From NCBI GenBank assembly GCA_048500255.1, contig JASNYH010000004.1, positions 62,001 through 126,000 of the forward strand: a stretch of DNA of 64,000 bases, in the 5' to 3' direction. The notes beneath the pieces were generated by a model. The model made no database searches, was not told the DNA's origin, and worked only from the letters and a program-made list of their open reading frames with translations. The DNA is from JAMHWF01 sp048500255. GTDB lineage: Bacteria > Pseudomonadota > Gammaproteobacteria > Burkholderiales > Burkholderiaceae_C. Each line of letters opens with the position of its first letter. The first letter of the stretch is position 1. Below, piece by piece: positions 40,967 to 49,063 of the stretch. A program made the position numbers and the translations under genes.

Positions 40967-41734
40967 TCAGGCGGCGCGGCCGAACGCCGCGTCGTCGGCC
41001 AGCGTGTTGACGAGGCGGCCGATGCCCTCGATCTCGCAGACGACTTCGTCGCCCGGACGCACGTCGACGACGCCCTCGGGCGTCCCAGTCAGGATGACGT
41101 CGCCCGTGCCGAGCGTCATGAACGAGCTCAGGTATTCGATCAGCGCCGGCACGTCGTGGATGAGGTCGCGCGTATTGCCCTGCTGCACGACGCGGCCATT
41201 GACGAGCGTGCGCAGCGCCAGGCAGCCGGGGTCGGGCACGTCGGCGGCGTCGACGAGCCAGGGGCCGAGCGCGGTGCAGCCGTCGCGGTTCTTGACGCGC
41301 AGGTTCGGGCGGTACCAGTTCTCGAGGTAGTCGCGGATCGCATAGTCGTTGGCGACGGCGTAGCCGGCGACGTGGCGCAGCGCGTCGGCGCGCCGGATGC
41401 CCCGCCCCGGCACACCGATGACGACGGCGAGCTCGCACTCGTAGTGCATGAAGCTCGCGTCGGCCGGGCGGCGCGACACGCCGCGGTGGCCGACGAGCGC
41501 GTTGGGCCCCTTGAGGAAGACGAGCGGCTCGGCCTGCTGCGGCTGGAACGCCAGCTCCTTGGCGTGGTCGGCATAGTTCAGGCCGAGGGCGACGATGGTG
41601 CGCGGCTCGACGGGCGGCAGCCAGACGACGTCGTGCTCGCCGACGACGCGCCCGTCGGCCAGCCGCAGCCGGCCGTCGTCGGTGGCGACGGCGTCGTGCA
41701 CGGCGCCGGCACAGGCAACGCGGGCGTGCTTCAT
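40967..41734 (-). CDS. hpaG2: HpaG C-terminal-type subunit (FAH-family isomerase/decarboxylase)
   Basis: 255 residues of the fumarylacetoacetate hydrolase fold. The stretches ALGLNYADHAKELAFQPQQAEPLVFLKGPNALVGH, MHYECELAVVIG (metal-binding Glu) and NDYAIRDYLENWYRPNLRVKNRDG match the C-terminal half of the fused HpaG/HpcE of enteric bacteria. It works with HpaG1 in decarboxylation and isomerisation of the oxo-pentenoate intermediate. It overlaps hpaG1 by 4 bp (ATGA), so the ancestral fusion is represented here as two coupled genes. Confidence 0.92.
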   Translation of the reverse strand: MKHARVACAGAVHDAVATDDGRLRLADGRVVGEHDVVWLPPVEPRTIVALGLNYADHAKELAFQPQQAEPLVFLKGPNALVGHRGVSRRPADASFMHYECELAVVIGVPGRGIRRADALRHVAGYAVANDYAIRDYLENWYRPNLRVKNRDGCTALGPWLVDAADVPDPGCLALRTLVNGRVVQQGNTRDLIHDVPALIEYLSSFMTLGTGDVILTGTPEGVVDVRPGDEVVCEIEGIGRLVNTLADDAAFGRAA

Positions 41735-42486
41735 GCGCAGGCCCCCTCGGCGACGAGCGGGTTCTCGAGCCGGCCGAGGCCGTCGATCTCGATCGCGACG
41801 CGCTGGCCGGCGCGCGCGCGCGGCGCGCCGGCGGGCACGCCGGTGAGCAGCACATCGCCGGGCACCAGCGTCATGAACTCGGTGACGTCGGCGAGCAGGC
41901 GCGCCACGGGGCGGATCAGCTCGGCCGTCGTGGCGACGAGGCGCAGTTCCCCGTCAACCCACACGCGCAGCGTGAGCGCGTCCGGGTCGGCGACGCGGCG
42001 GCGTGCCGTGACCCACGGCCCGATCGGCAAGAAGCCGTCGCGGCACTTGAGGCGCACCGACGGCCGGTAGAACTCGGCATGCGGCACGCTCACGTCGTTG
42101 GCGATGGTGTAGCCGGCGACATGGTCGAGCGCCTCGGCCTCGGACACGCGGCACGCCGTGCGGCCGACCACGACGGCCAGCGCCGCGCCCATTTCGAGCT
42201 CGGGCGCGTCGGCCGGCACGGGGATGGGCGCGCCGTGGCCGATCCAGGTGTTGGCCGGCTTGATGTAGAGCACCGGCGCCTGAGGCGGCGCCTTGTACGG
42301 CGAGCGGTGCACGGCGCCGCCCAGCGCCGCCAGCGCATCGCGGTGGTTGAGCAGCGCGCCGTAGACGGTGCGCGTCGCCGCCGGCTCGAAGGCGGCGTCG
42401 GCCGCCACGGCGTCGCCGGGCGGCGCCGCGTCGATCGGCGGGCGCCCGTGCAGGCGCAGCAGGGATTGGTCGATCTGGTGAAGCAT
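41731..42486 (-). CDS. hpaG1: HpaG N-terminal-type subunit (FAH-family isomerase/decarboxylase)
   Basis: 251 residues. VYGALLNHRDALAAL, SPYKAPPQAPVLYIKPANTWIGHG, the metal-site stretch LEMGAALAVVVGR and SVPHAEFYRPSVRLKCRDGFLPIGP match the N-terminal half of fused HpaG/HpcE. ATG 42486 is preferred over GTG 42516 because the longer start would leave almost no leader after the operator at 42519. It is the first gene of the hpa operon, about 33 bp downstream of the operator shared with hpaR. Confidence 0.9.
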   Translation of the reverse strand: MLHQIDQSLLRLHGRPPIDAAPPGDAVAADAAFEPAATRTVYGALLNHRDALAALGGAVHRSPYKAPPQAPVLYIKPANTWIGHGAPIPVPADAPELEMGAALAVVVGRTACRVSEAEALDHVAGYTIANDVSVPHAEFYRPSVRLKCRDGFLPIGPWVTARRRVADPDALTLRVWVDGELRLVATTAELIRPVARLLADVTEFMTLVPGDVLLTGVPAGAPRARAGQRVAIEIDGLGRLENPLVAEGACA

Positions 42487-42518
42487 CGGGATTTCGCCGG
42501 TTCGACCGGCACGCAACG

Positions 42519-42538
42519 AACGTTAACATGCTAACGTT
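42519..42538. promoter_or_regulatory. HpaR operator between hpaG1 and hpaR
   Basis: AACGTTA and TAACGTT form perfect 7-bp inverted arms separated by ACATGC. The site lies 33 bp from the hpaG1 ATG and 21 bp from the hpaR ATG, covering the divergent promoter region. It is AT-rich against a GC-rich background. HpaR-type MarR repressors bind such a palindrome and are released by pathway aromatics. Confidence 0.85.
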
Positions 42539-42559
42539 TTTCGGTCGCCCTGTACACCG

Positions 42560-43087
42560 ATGCCACAACGCCCGCCCGCTCGCCCGCCGTCGCCGCTGAC
42601 CCGTCCGCGCCATCGCAACGTGCCGCTGGCGATGCTGCGCGCGCGCGAGGCCGTCATCGGCCACTTTCGCCCGCTGCTCAACCGCGCCGGCGTGACGGAG
42701 CAGCAGTGGCGCGTGCTGCGCGCTCTCGCCGACGGCGGGCCGCTCGAGCCGCGCCGGATCTGCGAAGCCTGCGCCATCCTCGCGCCGAGTCTGACGGGCG
42801 TGCTGGCGCGCATGGAGGAGACGGGCCTGGTCACGCGCGAGCGCGTCGCCACCGACCAGCGGCGCGTGCTCGTCGCGCTGACGCCGCGCAGCTGCGCGCT
42901 GCTGCACGAACTGGCACCCTACGTCGAGGCGCAGTACCGCTCGGTCGAGCGCGCGCTCGGCCGCGAGCTCTACGATGACCTGCTGCGCGTGCTCGACGCC
43001 GTCACCGAGCGGCTGGCGACGCCCGCGCCGCTGGTCCCGCTGCCGCCGGCACCGCCGCCGGCGCGGCGCGCCCGCAAGCCGCGATGA
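42560..43087 (+). CDS. hpaR: homoprotocatechuate operon regulator HpaR (MarR family)
   Basis: 175 residues. Winged-helix core: VTEQQWRVLRALADGGPLEPRRICEACAILAPSLTGVLARMEETGLVTRERVATDQRRVLVALTPRS, typical of HpaR. A Pro/Arg-rich extension at each end is unusual but unlikely to alter the fold. Divergence from hpaG1 over a perfect inverted repeat supports autoregulated repression of the hpa operon, relieved by 4-hydroxyphenylacetate or homoprotocatechuate in known systems. Confidence 0.92.
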   Translation: MPQRPPARPPSPLTRPRHRNVPLAMLRAREAVIGHFRPLLNRAGVTEQQWRVLRALADGGPLEPRRICEACAILAPSLTGVLARMEETGLVTRERVATDQRRVLVALTPRSCALLHELAPYVEAQYRSVERALGRELYDDLLRVLDAVTERLATPAPLVPLPPAPPPARRARKPR

Positions 43088-43295
43088 ACGCAGGCCGCAA
43101 GAATCCGCCTATCGCGAGGATTGATATCCGTGCCGCAGCCTAGGGGTTGCCGCCGATCGGCGATGCGCAACGGCCGTCGTACACTGCGGGCCGCCGGTGC
43201 GCAGTCATGACCCGGCCCCGCCACTCACGAATACAACGAAGCGCGGGGGTATCTCGCAGCAGTGCTCAGTCGAGACAACCAGTGGAGACTCCAAC

Positions 43296-44525
43296 ATGAC
43301 CAGCAGACGACGTTTCATCGGACAGACGGCAGCCGTGGCCGGCGGCACTGCCTTGCTCGGCGCGCCCGCGATCCTGCGCGCCCAGGGACTGCCCGACAAG
43401 ATCAAGATCGGCTACGCGAGCTCGAAGACGGGCCCCAACGCCGGCGGCGTGGCCACGCAGATCACGCCGAACTACACGATGTGGGTCAAGGACGTCAACG
43501 CCGCCGGCGGCATCGTCGTCAAGGGCAAGAAGCTGCCGATCGAAGTCGTCGAGTACGACGACCGCTCGTCGTCGGAGGAGGCGGTGCGCGCCTACGAGCG
43601 CCTGGCGACGCAGGACAAGGTCGACTTCGTGCTCGCGCCGTGGTCCACCGGCATCAACCTCGCCGTCGCGCCGACGCTCAACAAGTACAACTATCCGCAC
43701 CTGGCGGTGGCGTCGATCAGCGACATGGCGCCGCAGCTCGTCAAACGCTGGGGCAACGCGTTCTTCTGCCTGGGCGGTGGCTCGATGTACGGCGAGGCGC
43801 TGATCGACATCCTCGATGCCCAGCGCAAGGCCGGCCTGATCGGCAGCAACATCGCGATGGTCAACATCGCCGACGGCTTCGGCGTCGATCTCTCGGGCGG
43901 CGCGCGCAAGGCGATCCAGAAGCACGGCTTCAAGCTCGTCTACGACAAGAGCTACCCCGTCGGCACGCAGGACATGTCGCCGCTGATCAACGAGGCCAAG
44001 GCGCTCAACCCCGACGCCTTCGTCGCCTTCTCGTACCCGCCCGACACGATCGCGATCACGGAGCAGTCGCGCGTTTCGGCGTTCAACCCGAAGATCTTCT
44101 TCGTCGGTGTCGGCACCGCGTTCCCGCTGTTCAAGAAGCGCTTCGGCGCCAACATCGACGGCGTCATGGGCACGGGCGGCGTGCATGCAGACGGCGAGCT
44201 GTTCAAGGCCTACTTCAAGAAGCACGTCGAGATGACGGGCCAGGAGCCCGACCGCTGGGCCAACCCCGTGATGTACGCGACGCTGCAGATCCTGCAGCAG
44301 TCGATCGAGCGCGCCGGCACGCTCGATCGCGCCGCCGTCATCGACCAGATCAAGAAGGGCAGCTTCGAGACGGTCAACGGAACGATGAAGTTCACCAACC
44401 AGCAGTGGAAGGACCTGTGGCTCGTCGGCCAGTGGCAGAACGGCGAGTTCCACGGCGTCGCGCCGGCCAACAAGGCGGGCGCCAAGAAGGTGCTGCTGCC
44501 CAAGCCGGCGTGGAAGGCCGCTTGA
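43296..44525 (+). CDS. Liv-type ABC transporter substrate-binding protein
   Basis: 409 residues. The N-terminus TSRRRFIGQTAAVAGGTALLGAPAILRAQG looks like a signal peptide with a twin-arginine-like SRRRF start. The mature part (IKIGYASSKTGPNAGGVATQI, VEVVEYDDRSSSEEAVRAYERL-like repeats, DFVLAPWSTG) belongs to the Leu/Ile/Val-binding type I fold, widely used for aromatic acids and amides as well. It leads the livHMGF genes on the same strand. A GC-rich stem-loop follows it, which may make this gene's transcript more abundant. Confidence 0.92.
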   Translation: MTSRRRFIGQTAAVAGGTALLGAPAILRAQGLPDKIKIGYASSKTGPNAGGVATQITPNYTMWVKDVNAAGGIVVKGKKLPIEVVEYDDRSSSEEAVRAYERLATQDKVDFVLAPWSTGINLAVAPTLNKYNYPHLAVASISDMAPQLVKRWGNAFFCLGGGSMYGEALIDILDAQRKAGLIGSNIAMVNIADGFGVDLSGGARKAIQKHGFKLVYDKSYPVGTQDMSPLINEAKALNPDAFVAFSYPPDTIAITEQSRVSAFNPKIFFVGVGTAFPLFKKRFGANIDGVMGTGGVHADGELFKAYFKKHVEMTGQEPDRWANPVMYATLQILQQSIERAGTLDRAAVIDQIKKGSFETVNGTMKFTNQQWKDLWLVGQWQNGEFHGVAPANKAGAKKVLLPKPAWKAA

Positions 44526-44558
44526 GGCCCGGGGACCGCTCCCGGTAGCCGAGAGTCC

Positions 44559-44578
44559 GGGCCCCGGCGACGGGGCCC
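44559..44578 (+). terminator. stem-loop between the binding-protein and permease genes
   Basis: GGGCCCCG (44559-44566) pairs with CGGGGCCC (44571-44578) over loop GCGA. No T-run follows, so complete termination is unlikely. It more likely protects the 3' end of the binding-protein message or gives partial read-through, as is common after binding-protein genes. Confidence 0.5.
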
Positions 44579-44634
44579 GCCTGTATCCACGGACGGCGCT
44601 GCGCTCCCGGCGGCGCCGTCTTCGCATCACCCCA

Positions 44635-45513
44635 ATGCAACTCGTCTTCGAACTGCTGCTGTTCGGGCTCACGCTCGGCAGCCTCTACGCCATGATGTCG
44701 ATGGGCCTGACGCTGCAGTACGGCGTCGCGCGCATCATGAATCTCGCCTACGGCGAGCTGCTGATCGCCACCGCGTTCGGCGCCTATGCGCTGTTCACGC
44801 ACCTCGCGCTCAACCCGCTGCTGTCGCTGGTGCTGTCGCTGCCGGCGGGCTTCGCCGTCAACTGGGTGGTCTACCAGCTGCTGCTGTCGCCGCTGGTACG
44901 GCGCACCAACGCCGGCCCGGCACTCGAGGTCGACAGCCTGCTCGCGACCTTCGGCTTCCTGTTCGTCATCCAGGGCGTGATGCTCGTGCTGTTCGGCGGC
45001 GGCTACCACAGCTACTCGTACGCCGCCGAGGCGATCGAGATGTTCGGCTCGCGCATTGCCGAGAACCGGCTCATCGTGCTGACCTGCGCGCTCGGCATCG
45101 GCGCGGCGCTGTACCTGTTTCTCACGCGCACGCGCGCCGGCGCCGCGGTGCGCGCCGTCGCCACCGCGCCCAACAACGCGCAGCTCGTGGGCATCGACGT
45201 GCGCGCCGTCTCGGCCGCCACCTTCGCCGCCGGAGGCGCGCTCGTCGCCGCGTCGGGCGTGCTGGTCAGCATGTTCCTGACGTTCAGCGCGTCGATGGGC
45301 GTCATCTTCACGATGAAGGCGCTGATCGTCGTCATCATGGGGGGCGTCGGCAACGTGGTCGGCTGCGTCATCGCCGGGCTGCTGCTCGGGCTGTCGGAGA
45401 CGGTCGTCGCGCGCCTGCTCGACCCGGGGCTGACGCTGGCCGTGAACTACCTGCTGTTCCTCGCCGTGCTGCTGTGGAAGCCCGCCGGCCTGTTCGGGAG
45501 GCCGACGCGATGA
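44635..45513 (+). CDS. branched-chain amino acid-type ABC transporter permease (LivH)
   Basis: 292 residues, largely membrane-spanning. GLTLGSLYAMMSMGLTLQYGVARIMNLAYGELLI at the N-terminus and FTMKALIVVIMGGVGNVVGCVIAGLLLGLSETV near the end are the LivH signature segments. It pairs with the LivM-type permease whose ATG overlaps its stop (ATGA). Together they form the inner-membrane channel of the importer. Confidence 0.93.
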   Translation: MQLVFELLLFGLTLGSLYAMMSMGLTLQYGVARIMNLAYGELLIATAFGAYALFTHLALNPLLSLVLSLPAGFAVNWVVYQLLLSPLVRRTNAGPALEVDSLLATFGFLFVIQGVMLVLFGGGYHSYSYAAEAIEMFGSRIAENRLIVLTCALGIGAALYLFLTRTRAGAAVRAVATAPNNAQLVGIDVRAVSAATFAAGGALVAASGVLVSMFLTFSASMGVIFTMKALIVVIMGGVGNVVGCVIAGLLLGLSETVVARLLDPGLTLAVNYLLFLAVLLWKPAGLFGRPTR

Positions 45514-46472
45514 AGCTGCCACGCCCCCGCTCCCTCGTCGCGACGCTCGTCGCCCTCGCCGCCGCCGCCACGCTGCCCCTCGCCGGCAGCAGCGACTATG
45601 CGCTCGGCCTGGCGATCAACCTCGCGCAGTACACGCTGATGGCGACGGCCTGGGCGCTGTTCTCGGGGCCGACGCGCTACGTGTCGCTCGCCTCCGTTGC
45701 CTTCTACGGCGTCGGCGCCTATGCCGTGGCCGTGCTCGCCGACGTGCTGCCGATGCCGCTCGTGTTCGCCGTCGCCGTCGCCGTCGGCTCGCTGCTCGCG
45801 CTGCTCGTCGGGCTGGCGACGCTGCGCCTGTCGGGCATCTATTTCGTGATCTTCACCTTCGGCCTGGCCGAGCTGGTGCGCCAGCTCGTCACCTGGTACG
45901 AGGTCAACGTCACGAAGACGGTCGGCCGCTACGTCTTCCTCGACGTGACGCCGCGCCAGATCTACTGGGAGCTGCTCGTGCTGCTGGCGCTGCTGTTCGC
46001 CTTCAGCTGGTGGGTCAAGCGCTCGCGCCTGGGCCTCGCGCTGCAAGTGATCGGCGAGGACGAGACCGTCGCACGTCACGTCGCCATCGACGTCACGCGC
46101 GCCAAGCTCGTGCTGTTCGTCGCCAGCTCGGCGTTCATCACGCTCACGGGCGCGATCATGGCCCCGCGCTGGACCTACATCGACCCGGCGATCTCGTTCA
46201 ACGCCGTCATCTCGTTCCAGGTCGTCATCATGGCGCTGCTCGGCGGCGCGGGCAGTCTGTTCGGCCCCGCGGCGGGCGCGATCCCGATGGCGCTGCTGTT
46301 CGAGTTCCTGTCGGCCAATTTCCCGAACTACTTCTCGATCCTGCTCGGCCTCGCATTCATGGTCATCGTCTATTTCGTTCCCGACGGCGTCGCCGCCGCC
46401 GTCGCACGCCGCCTGCAGCGCCGCAAGGCCGACGCGCAACCGGGCGCCGCGGCCTCGGAGGTGCGCGCATGA
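45510..46472 (+). CDS. branched-chain amino acid-type ABC transporter permease (LivM)
   Basis: 320 residues, multi-span. An N-terminal hydrophobic segment precedes LAQYTLMATAWALFSGPTRYVSLASVAFYGVGAYAVAVLAD, the LivM-type loop SGIYFVIFTFGLAELVRQLVTWYEVNVT and QVVIMALLGGAGSLFGPAAGAIPMALLFEFL. The start overlaps livH and its stop overlaps livG (ATGA both times), so the transporter is translated as a coupled unit. Confidence 0.93.
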   Translation: MKLPRPRSLVATLVALAAAATLPLAGSSDYALGLAINLAQYTLMATAWALFSGPTRYVSLASVAFYGVGAYAVAVLADVLPMPLVFAVAVAVGSLLALLVGLATLRLSGIYFVIFTFGLAELVRQLVTWYEVNVTKTVGRYVFLDVTPRQIYWELLVLLALLFAFSWWVKRSRLGLALQVIGEDETVARHVAIDVTRAKLVLFVASSAFITLTGAIMAPRWTYIDPAISFNAVISFQVVIMALLGGAGSLFGPAAGAIPMALLFEFLSANFPNYFSILLGLAFMVIVYFVPDGVAAAVARRLQRRKADAQPGAAASEVRA

Positions 46473-47209
46473 ACGCGGCTGCTCCTCTGCTCGACGTGCG
46501 CGCGCTGAGCCGCAGCTTCGGCGGCCTGCGCGCCGTCGACGCGCTCGACCTCTCCGTCGCCGCCGGCGAGATCGTCGGCCTGCTCGGCCCCAACGGCTCG
46601 GGCAAGACGACGGCGATGAACCTGATCTCGGGCGCGCTCGTGCCCGATGCGGGCACCATCGTCTTCGACGGCCACGAGGTGCAGGGCCTGCCGGCGTTCA
46701 AGATGGCACGCCGCGGCGTCGCGCGCTCGTTCCAGCTGGTGCGCGTGCCGGCCTCGCTGACCTGCCTCGAGAACGTGATCACCGGGCTGGCATTCCGCCC
46801 GCACGGCCTGTGGGGCGATGCGGCGCGCGCGCGCGCGCGCGAGCTGCTCGCGCGCGTGAGCCTGGCCGACAAGGCCGACACGCCGGCCGGCGCGCTGACC
46901 TACATCGACCAGAAGCGCCTCGAGCTGGCGCGCGCGCTGGCCCTCGAGCCCAAGCTGCTGCTGCTCGACGAATGGCTCGCCGGCCTCAACCCGACCGAGC
47001 TGCACGACGGCATCGCGCTGGTGAGCGAGATCCGCGGCATGGGCATGACGATCCTGCTCGTCGAGCACGTGATGGACGCGATCCGCGCGCTGTGCGACCG
47101 CTGCGTCGTGATGAGCGCGGGCCGCAAGATCGCCGAGGGCCCGACGGCCGAGGCGCTCGCCGACCCGCTCGTGCTCGAGGCCTACCTGGGGAGCGACGAG
47201 CATGCTTGA
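46469..47209 (+). CDS. ABC transporter ATP-binding protein (LivG type)
   Basis: 246 residues. Walker A GPNGSGKTT, Q-loop near VARSFQLVRVPASLTCLENV, Walker B LLLLDEWLAGLNP and the switch His in LLVEHVM. Two oddities: the signature loop reads TYIDQKRLELARAL instead of a clear LSGGQ, and Walker B is followed by W (DEWLAGL) where DEPLAGL is usual. Both are tolerated in LivG proteins, which often have degenerate signatures. It overlaps the LivF gene by 8 bp. Confidence 0.92.
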   Translation: MNAAAPLLDVRALSRSFGGLRAVDALDLSVAAGEIVGLLGPNGSGKTTAMNLISGALVPDAGTIVFDGHEVQGLPAFKMARRGVARSFQLVRVPASLTCLENVITGLAFRPHGLWGDAARARARELLARVSLADKADTPAGALTYIDQKRLELARALALEPKLLLLDEWLAGLNPTELHDGIALVSEIRGMGMTILLVEHVMDAIRALCDRCVVMSAGRKIAEGPTAEALADPLVLEAYLGSDEHA

Positions 47210-47912
47210 GATCGCCGCCCTTTCCGTCAGCTACGGCCGCCACCGCGCCGTGAGCGACGCCGCGATGCGCGTCGCGCCCGGCGAGATCGTCGTGCTGCTG
47301 GGCGCCAACGGCGCCGGCAAGTCGACGCTGCTCAAGGCCAGCGCCGGCATGGTGCCGGCGCATCCCGGCGCGCGCGTCACGCTGGCCGGCCGCTCGCTGC
47401 TCGAGCTGCCGGCGCACCGCATCGTCGACGAGGGCCTGGCCCTCGTGCCCGAAGGGCGCGGCGTGTTCGGCGAGCTGAGCGTGCAGGAGAACCTGTCGCT
47501 CGGCGCGTTTCCGGCGCGCGCGCGCGCCGGCGAGAAGAAGGCGCTCGACACCGTGCTGTCGCTCTTTCCGCGGCTGGCCGAACGCCTGACGCAGCAGGTG
47601 CGCACGATGAGCGGCGGCGAGCAGCAGATGGTGGCGATCGGCCGCGCGCTGATGTCGGCGCCGACCATCCTGCTGCTCGACGAACCGTCGCTCGGCCTGT
47701 CGCCGCTGCTGTGCCGCGAGCTGTTCACGTCGCTCGAGCGCGTGCGCGAGACCGGCGTGGGCATCCTGCTCGTCGAGCAGAACGCGCGCCAGAGCCTGGC
47801 GATCGGCGACCGCGCCTACGTCATGGCGACCGGCCGCGTGTCGGGCGGCGGGCCGGCGTCGGAGGCGCTGGCCGACGACAGCGTGCGGCGCGCCTATCTC
47901 GGCGCGCACTGA
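47202..47912 (+). CDS. ABC transporter ATP-binding protein (LivF type)
   Basis: 236 residues with a full set of motifs: Walker A GANGAGKSTLL, signature MSGGEQQMVAIGRAL, Walker B ILLLDEPSLGLSP and switch LLVEQNARQSL. The start lies within ATGCTTGA, overlapping the livG stop by 8 bp. The second transporter in this window has the same arrangement with TTG in place of ATG. It ends the transporter operon about 100 bp before the AraC-type gene. Confidence 0.94.
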   Translation: MLEIAALSVSYGRHRAVSDAAMRVAPGEIVVLLGANGAGKSTLLKASAGMVPAHPGARVTLAGRSLLELPAHRIVDEGLALVPEGRGVFGELSVQENLSLGAFPARARAGEKKALDTVLSLFPRLAERLTQQVRTMSGGEQQMVAIGRALMSAPTILLLDEPSLGLSPLLCRELFTSLERVRETGVGILLVEQNARQSLAIGDRAYVMATGRVSGGGPASEALADDSVRRAYLGAH

Positions 47913-48015
47913 GCAAGCCGAGGGCCGCGGCGGCGCGTCTATCGTTAGCCCCGATGAAGGGCGCGCGCAGCCCGCCTAGACTGCTCGATGGGGCCGCGCG
48001 CCCCGAAAGGCCTGC

Positions 48016-48999
48016 ATGAACCACCTCCACTTCAGCACGCTCGCCGAATCGGCCGTCGATCGCTCGGACTGCTGGGGCCGCATCAACCGCAGCTACTTCG
48101 GCGACCTCGGCGTCGAATGCCTCGACGCCGGCCCGTTCGACGCCGAGCTGTCGGCCTACGACGTGGGCCCGCTGCGCCTGTTTCGCATCGACGCGCCGGC
48201 GCACCGCGTGTGGCGCGACGCCGTCGTGCGCGAGCTGCCGACCGACGGCTACTACAAGCTCGTGCTGCAGCTGTCGGGGCGCGCGCAGATCCGCCACCGC
48301 GACTGCGTGTTCGACCTGCACCCCGGCGACTGGAGCCTCTACGATCCGCGCGCGCCCTACTCGATCACCAACTTCGAGCGCGCCGAGCTGCTCGTCGCGC
48401 AGGTGCCGCGCCAGCAGCTCAAGGGATTCCAGGTGCCCAACCTGCACACCAGCGCCGCGCAGTCGAGCGGGCTGCTCGGCCTGTCGGCCGTGTTCGGCTC
48501 GTTCCTGCGCTCGCTGTCGGAGCAATTGCCGATGCTGCCCAACGCCGTCGGCCCGGCCGTCAGCGAAACGGCGTTCGGCCTGCTCGCATCGACGCTCGCG
48601 GCCTGCCGGGACGCGAGCCCCGACCCGGCGCCGCTGCCCGCCGTGCTCAAGCTGCGCGTCAAGCAGCACGTACAGACGCACCTCGGCGAGGCCGACCTGA
48701 CGATCGAGCGCATCGCGCTCGACCTGCGCTGCTCCAAGCGCTACCTGCACCGCGTGTTCGAGGACGAGCCGGTCTCGCTCGAGCGCTACATCTGGCTGGC
48801 GCGGCTCGAGCGCTGCCGCGCCGCGCTCGAGTCGCCCGACGCGGCGCGCCGATCGGTCTCGGAGATCGCCTTCGCCTGGGGCTTCAACAGCAGCGCGCAC
48901 TTCTGCCGGTTGTTCAAGAGCCACTACGGCGTGTCGCCGAGCGAGTTCCGGCGCCGCGCGACGGCCGCGCAAGGCAGCGCGGCCGCGCTCAGCCACTGA
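48016..48999 (+). CDS. AraC/XylS-family regulator with FeaR-type sensor domain
   Basis: 327 residues. The N-terminal 190 look like the AraC-binding-like domain found in FeaR, MoaR-like and NahR-type activators (YYKLVLQLSGRAQIRHRDCVFDLHPGDWSLYDPRAPYSI). The C-terminal double HTH spans about 220-318 and has SEIAFAWGFNSSAHFCRLFKSHYGVSPSEFRRRA. It is an activator candidate for the aromatic catabolic genes around it. Four promoters to its right carry direct repeats spaced 22 bp, the kind of site such proteins use. Its own promoter holds a single CAAGCCG at 47914. Confidence 0.9.
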   Translation: MNHLHFSTLAESAVDRSDCWGRINRSYFGDLGVECLDAGPFDAELSAYDVGPLRLFRIDAPAHRVWRDAVVRELPTDGYYKLVLQLSGRAQIRHRDCVFDLHPGDWSLYDPRAPYSITNFERAELLVAQVPRQQLKGFQVPNLHTSAAQSSGLLGLSAVFGSFLRSLSEQLPMLPNAVGPAVSETAFGLLASTLAACRDASPDPAPLPAVLKLRVKQHVQTHLGEADLTIERIALDLRCSKRYLHRVFEDEPVSLERYIWLARLERCRAALESPDAARRSVSEIAFAWGFNSSAHFCRLFKSHYGVSPSEFRRRATAAQGSAAALSH

Positions 49000-49029
49000 A
49001 GCGCCGCGAGACCGCGTCGAGCGGGCCTG

Positions 49030-49056
49030 CGCCGGCGCGCGCACCGCGCGCCGGCG
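49030..49056. terminator. perfect 12-bp GC-rich inverted repeat between convergent genes
   Basis: CGCCGGCGCGCG (49030-49041) and CGCGCGCCGGCG (49045-49056) flank the loop CAC. It lies between the ends of the AraC-type gene and the convergent binding-protein gene. There is no T-run, so it is probably a weak bidirectional terminator or a 3'-end stabiliser. Confidence 0.6.
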
Positions 49057-49063
49057 GCGCGTG

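Noticed and set aside
46827..46860. GC dinucleotide run (gcgcgcgcgcgcgc) as a possible repeat element
   Set aside because: It lies inside livG and encodes Ala-Arg residues in frame; it reflects base composition rather than a separate element.
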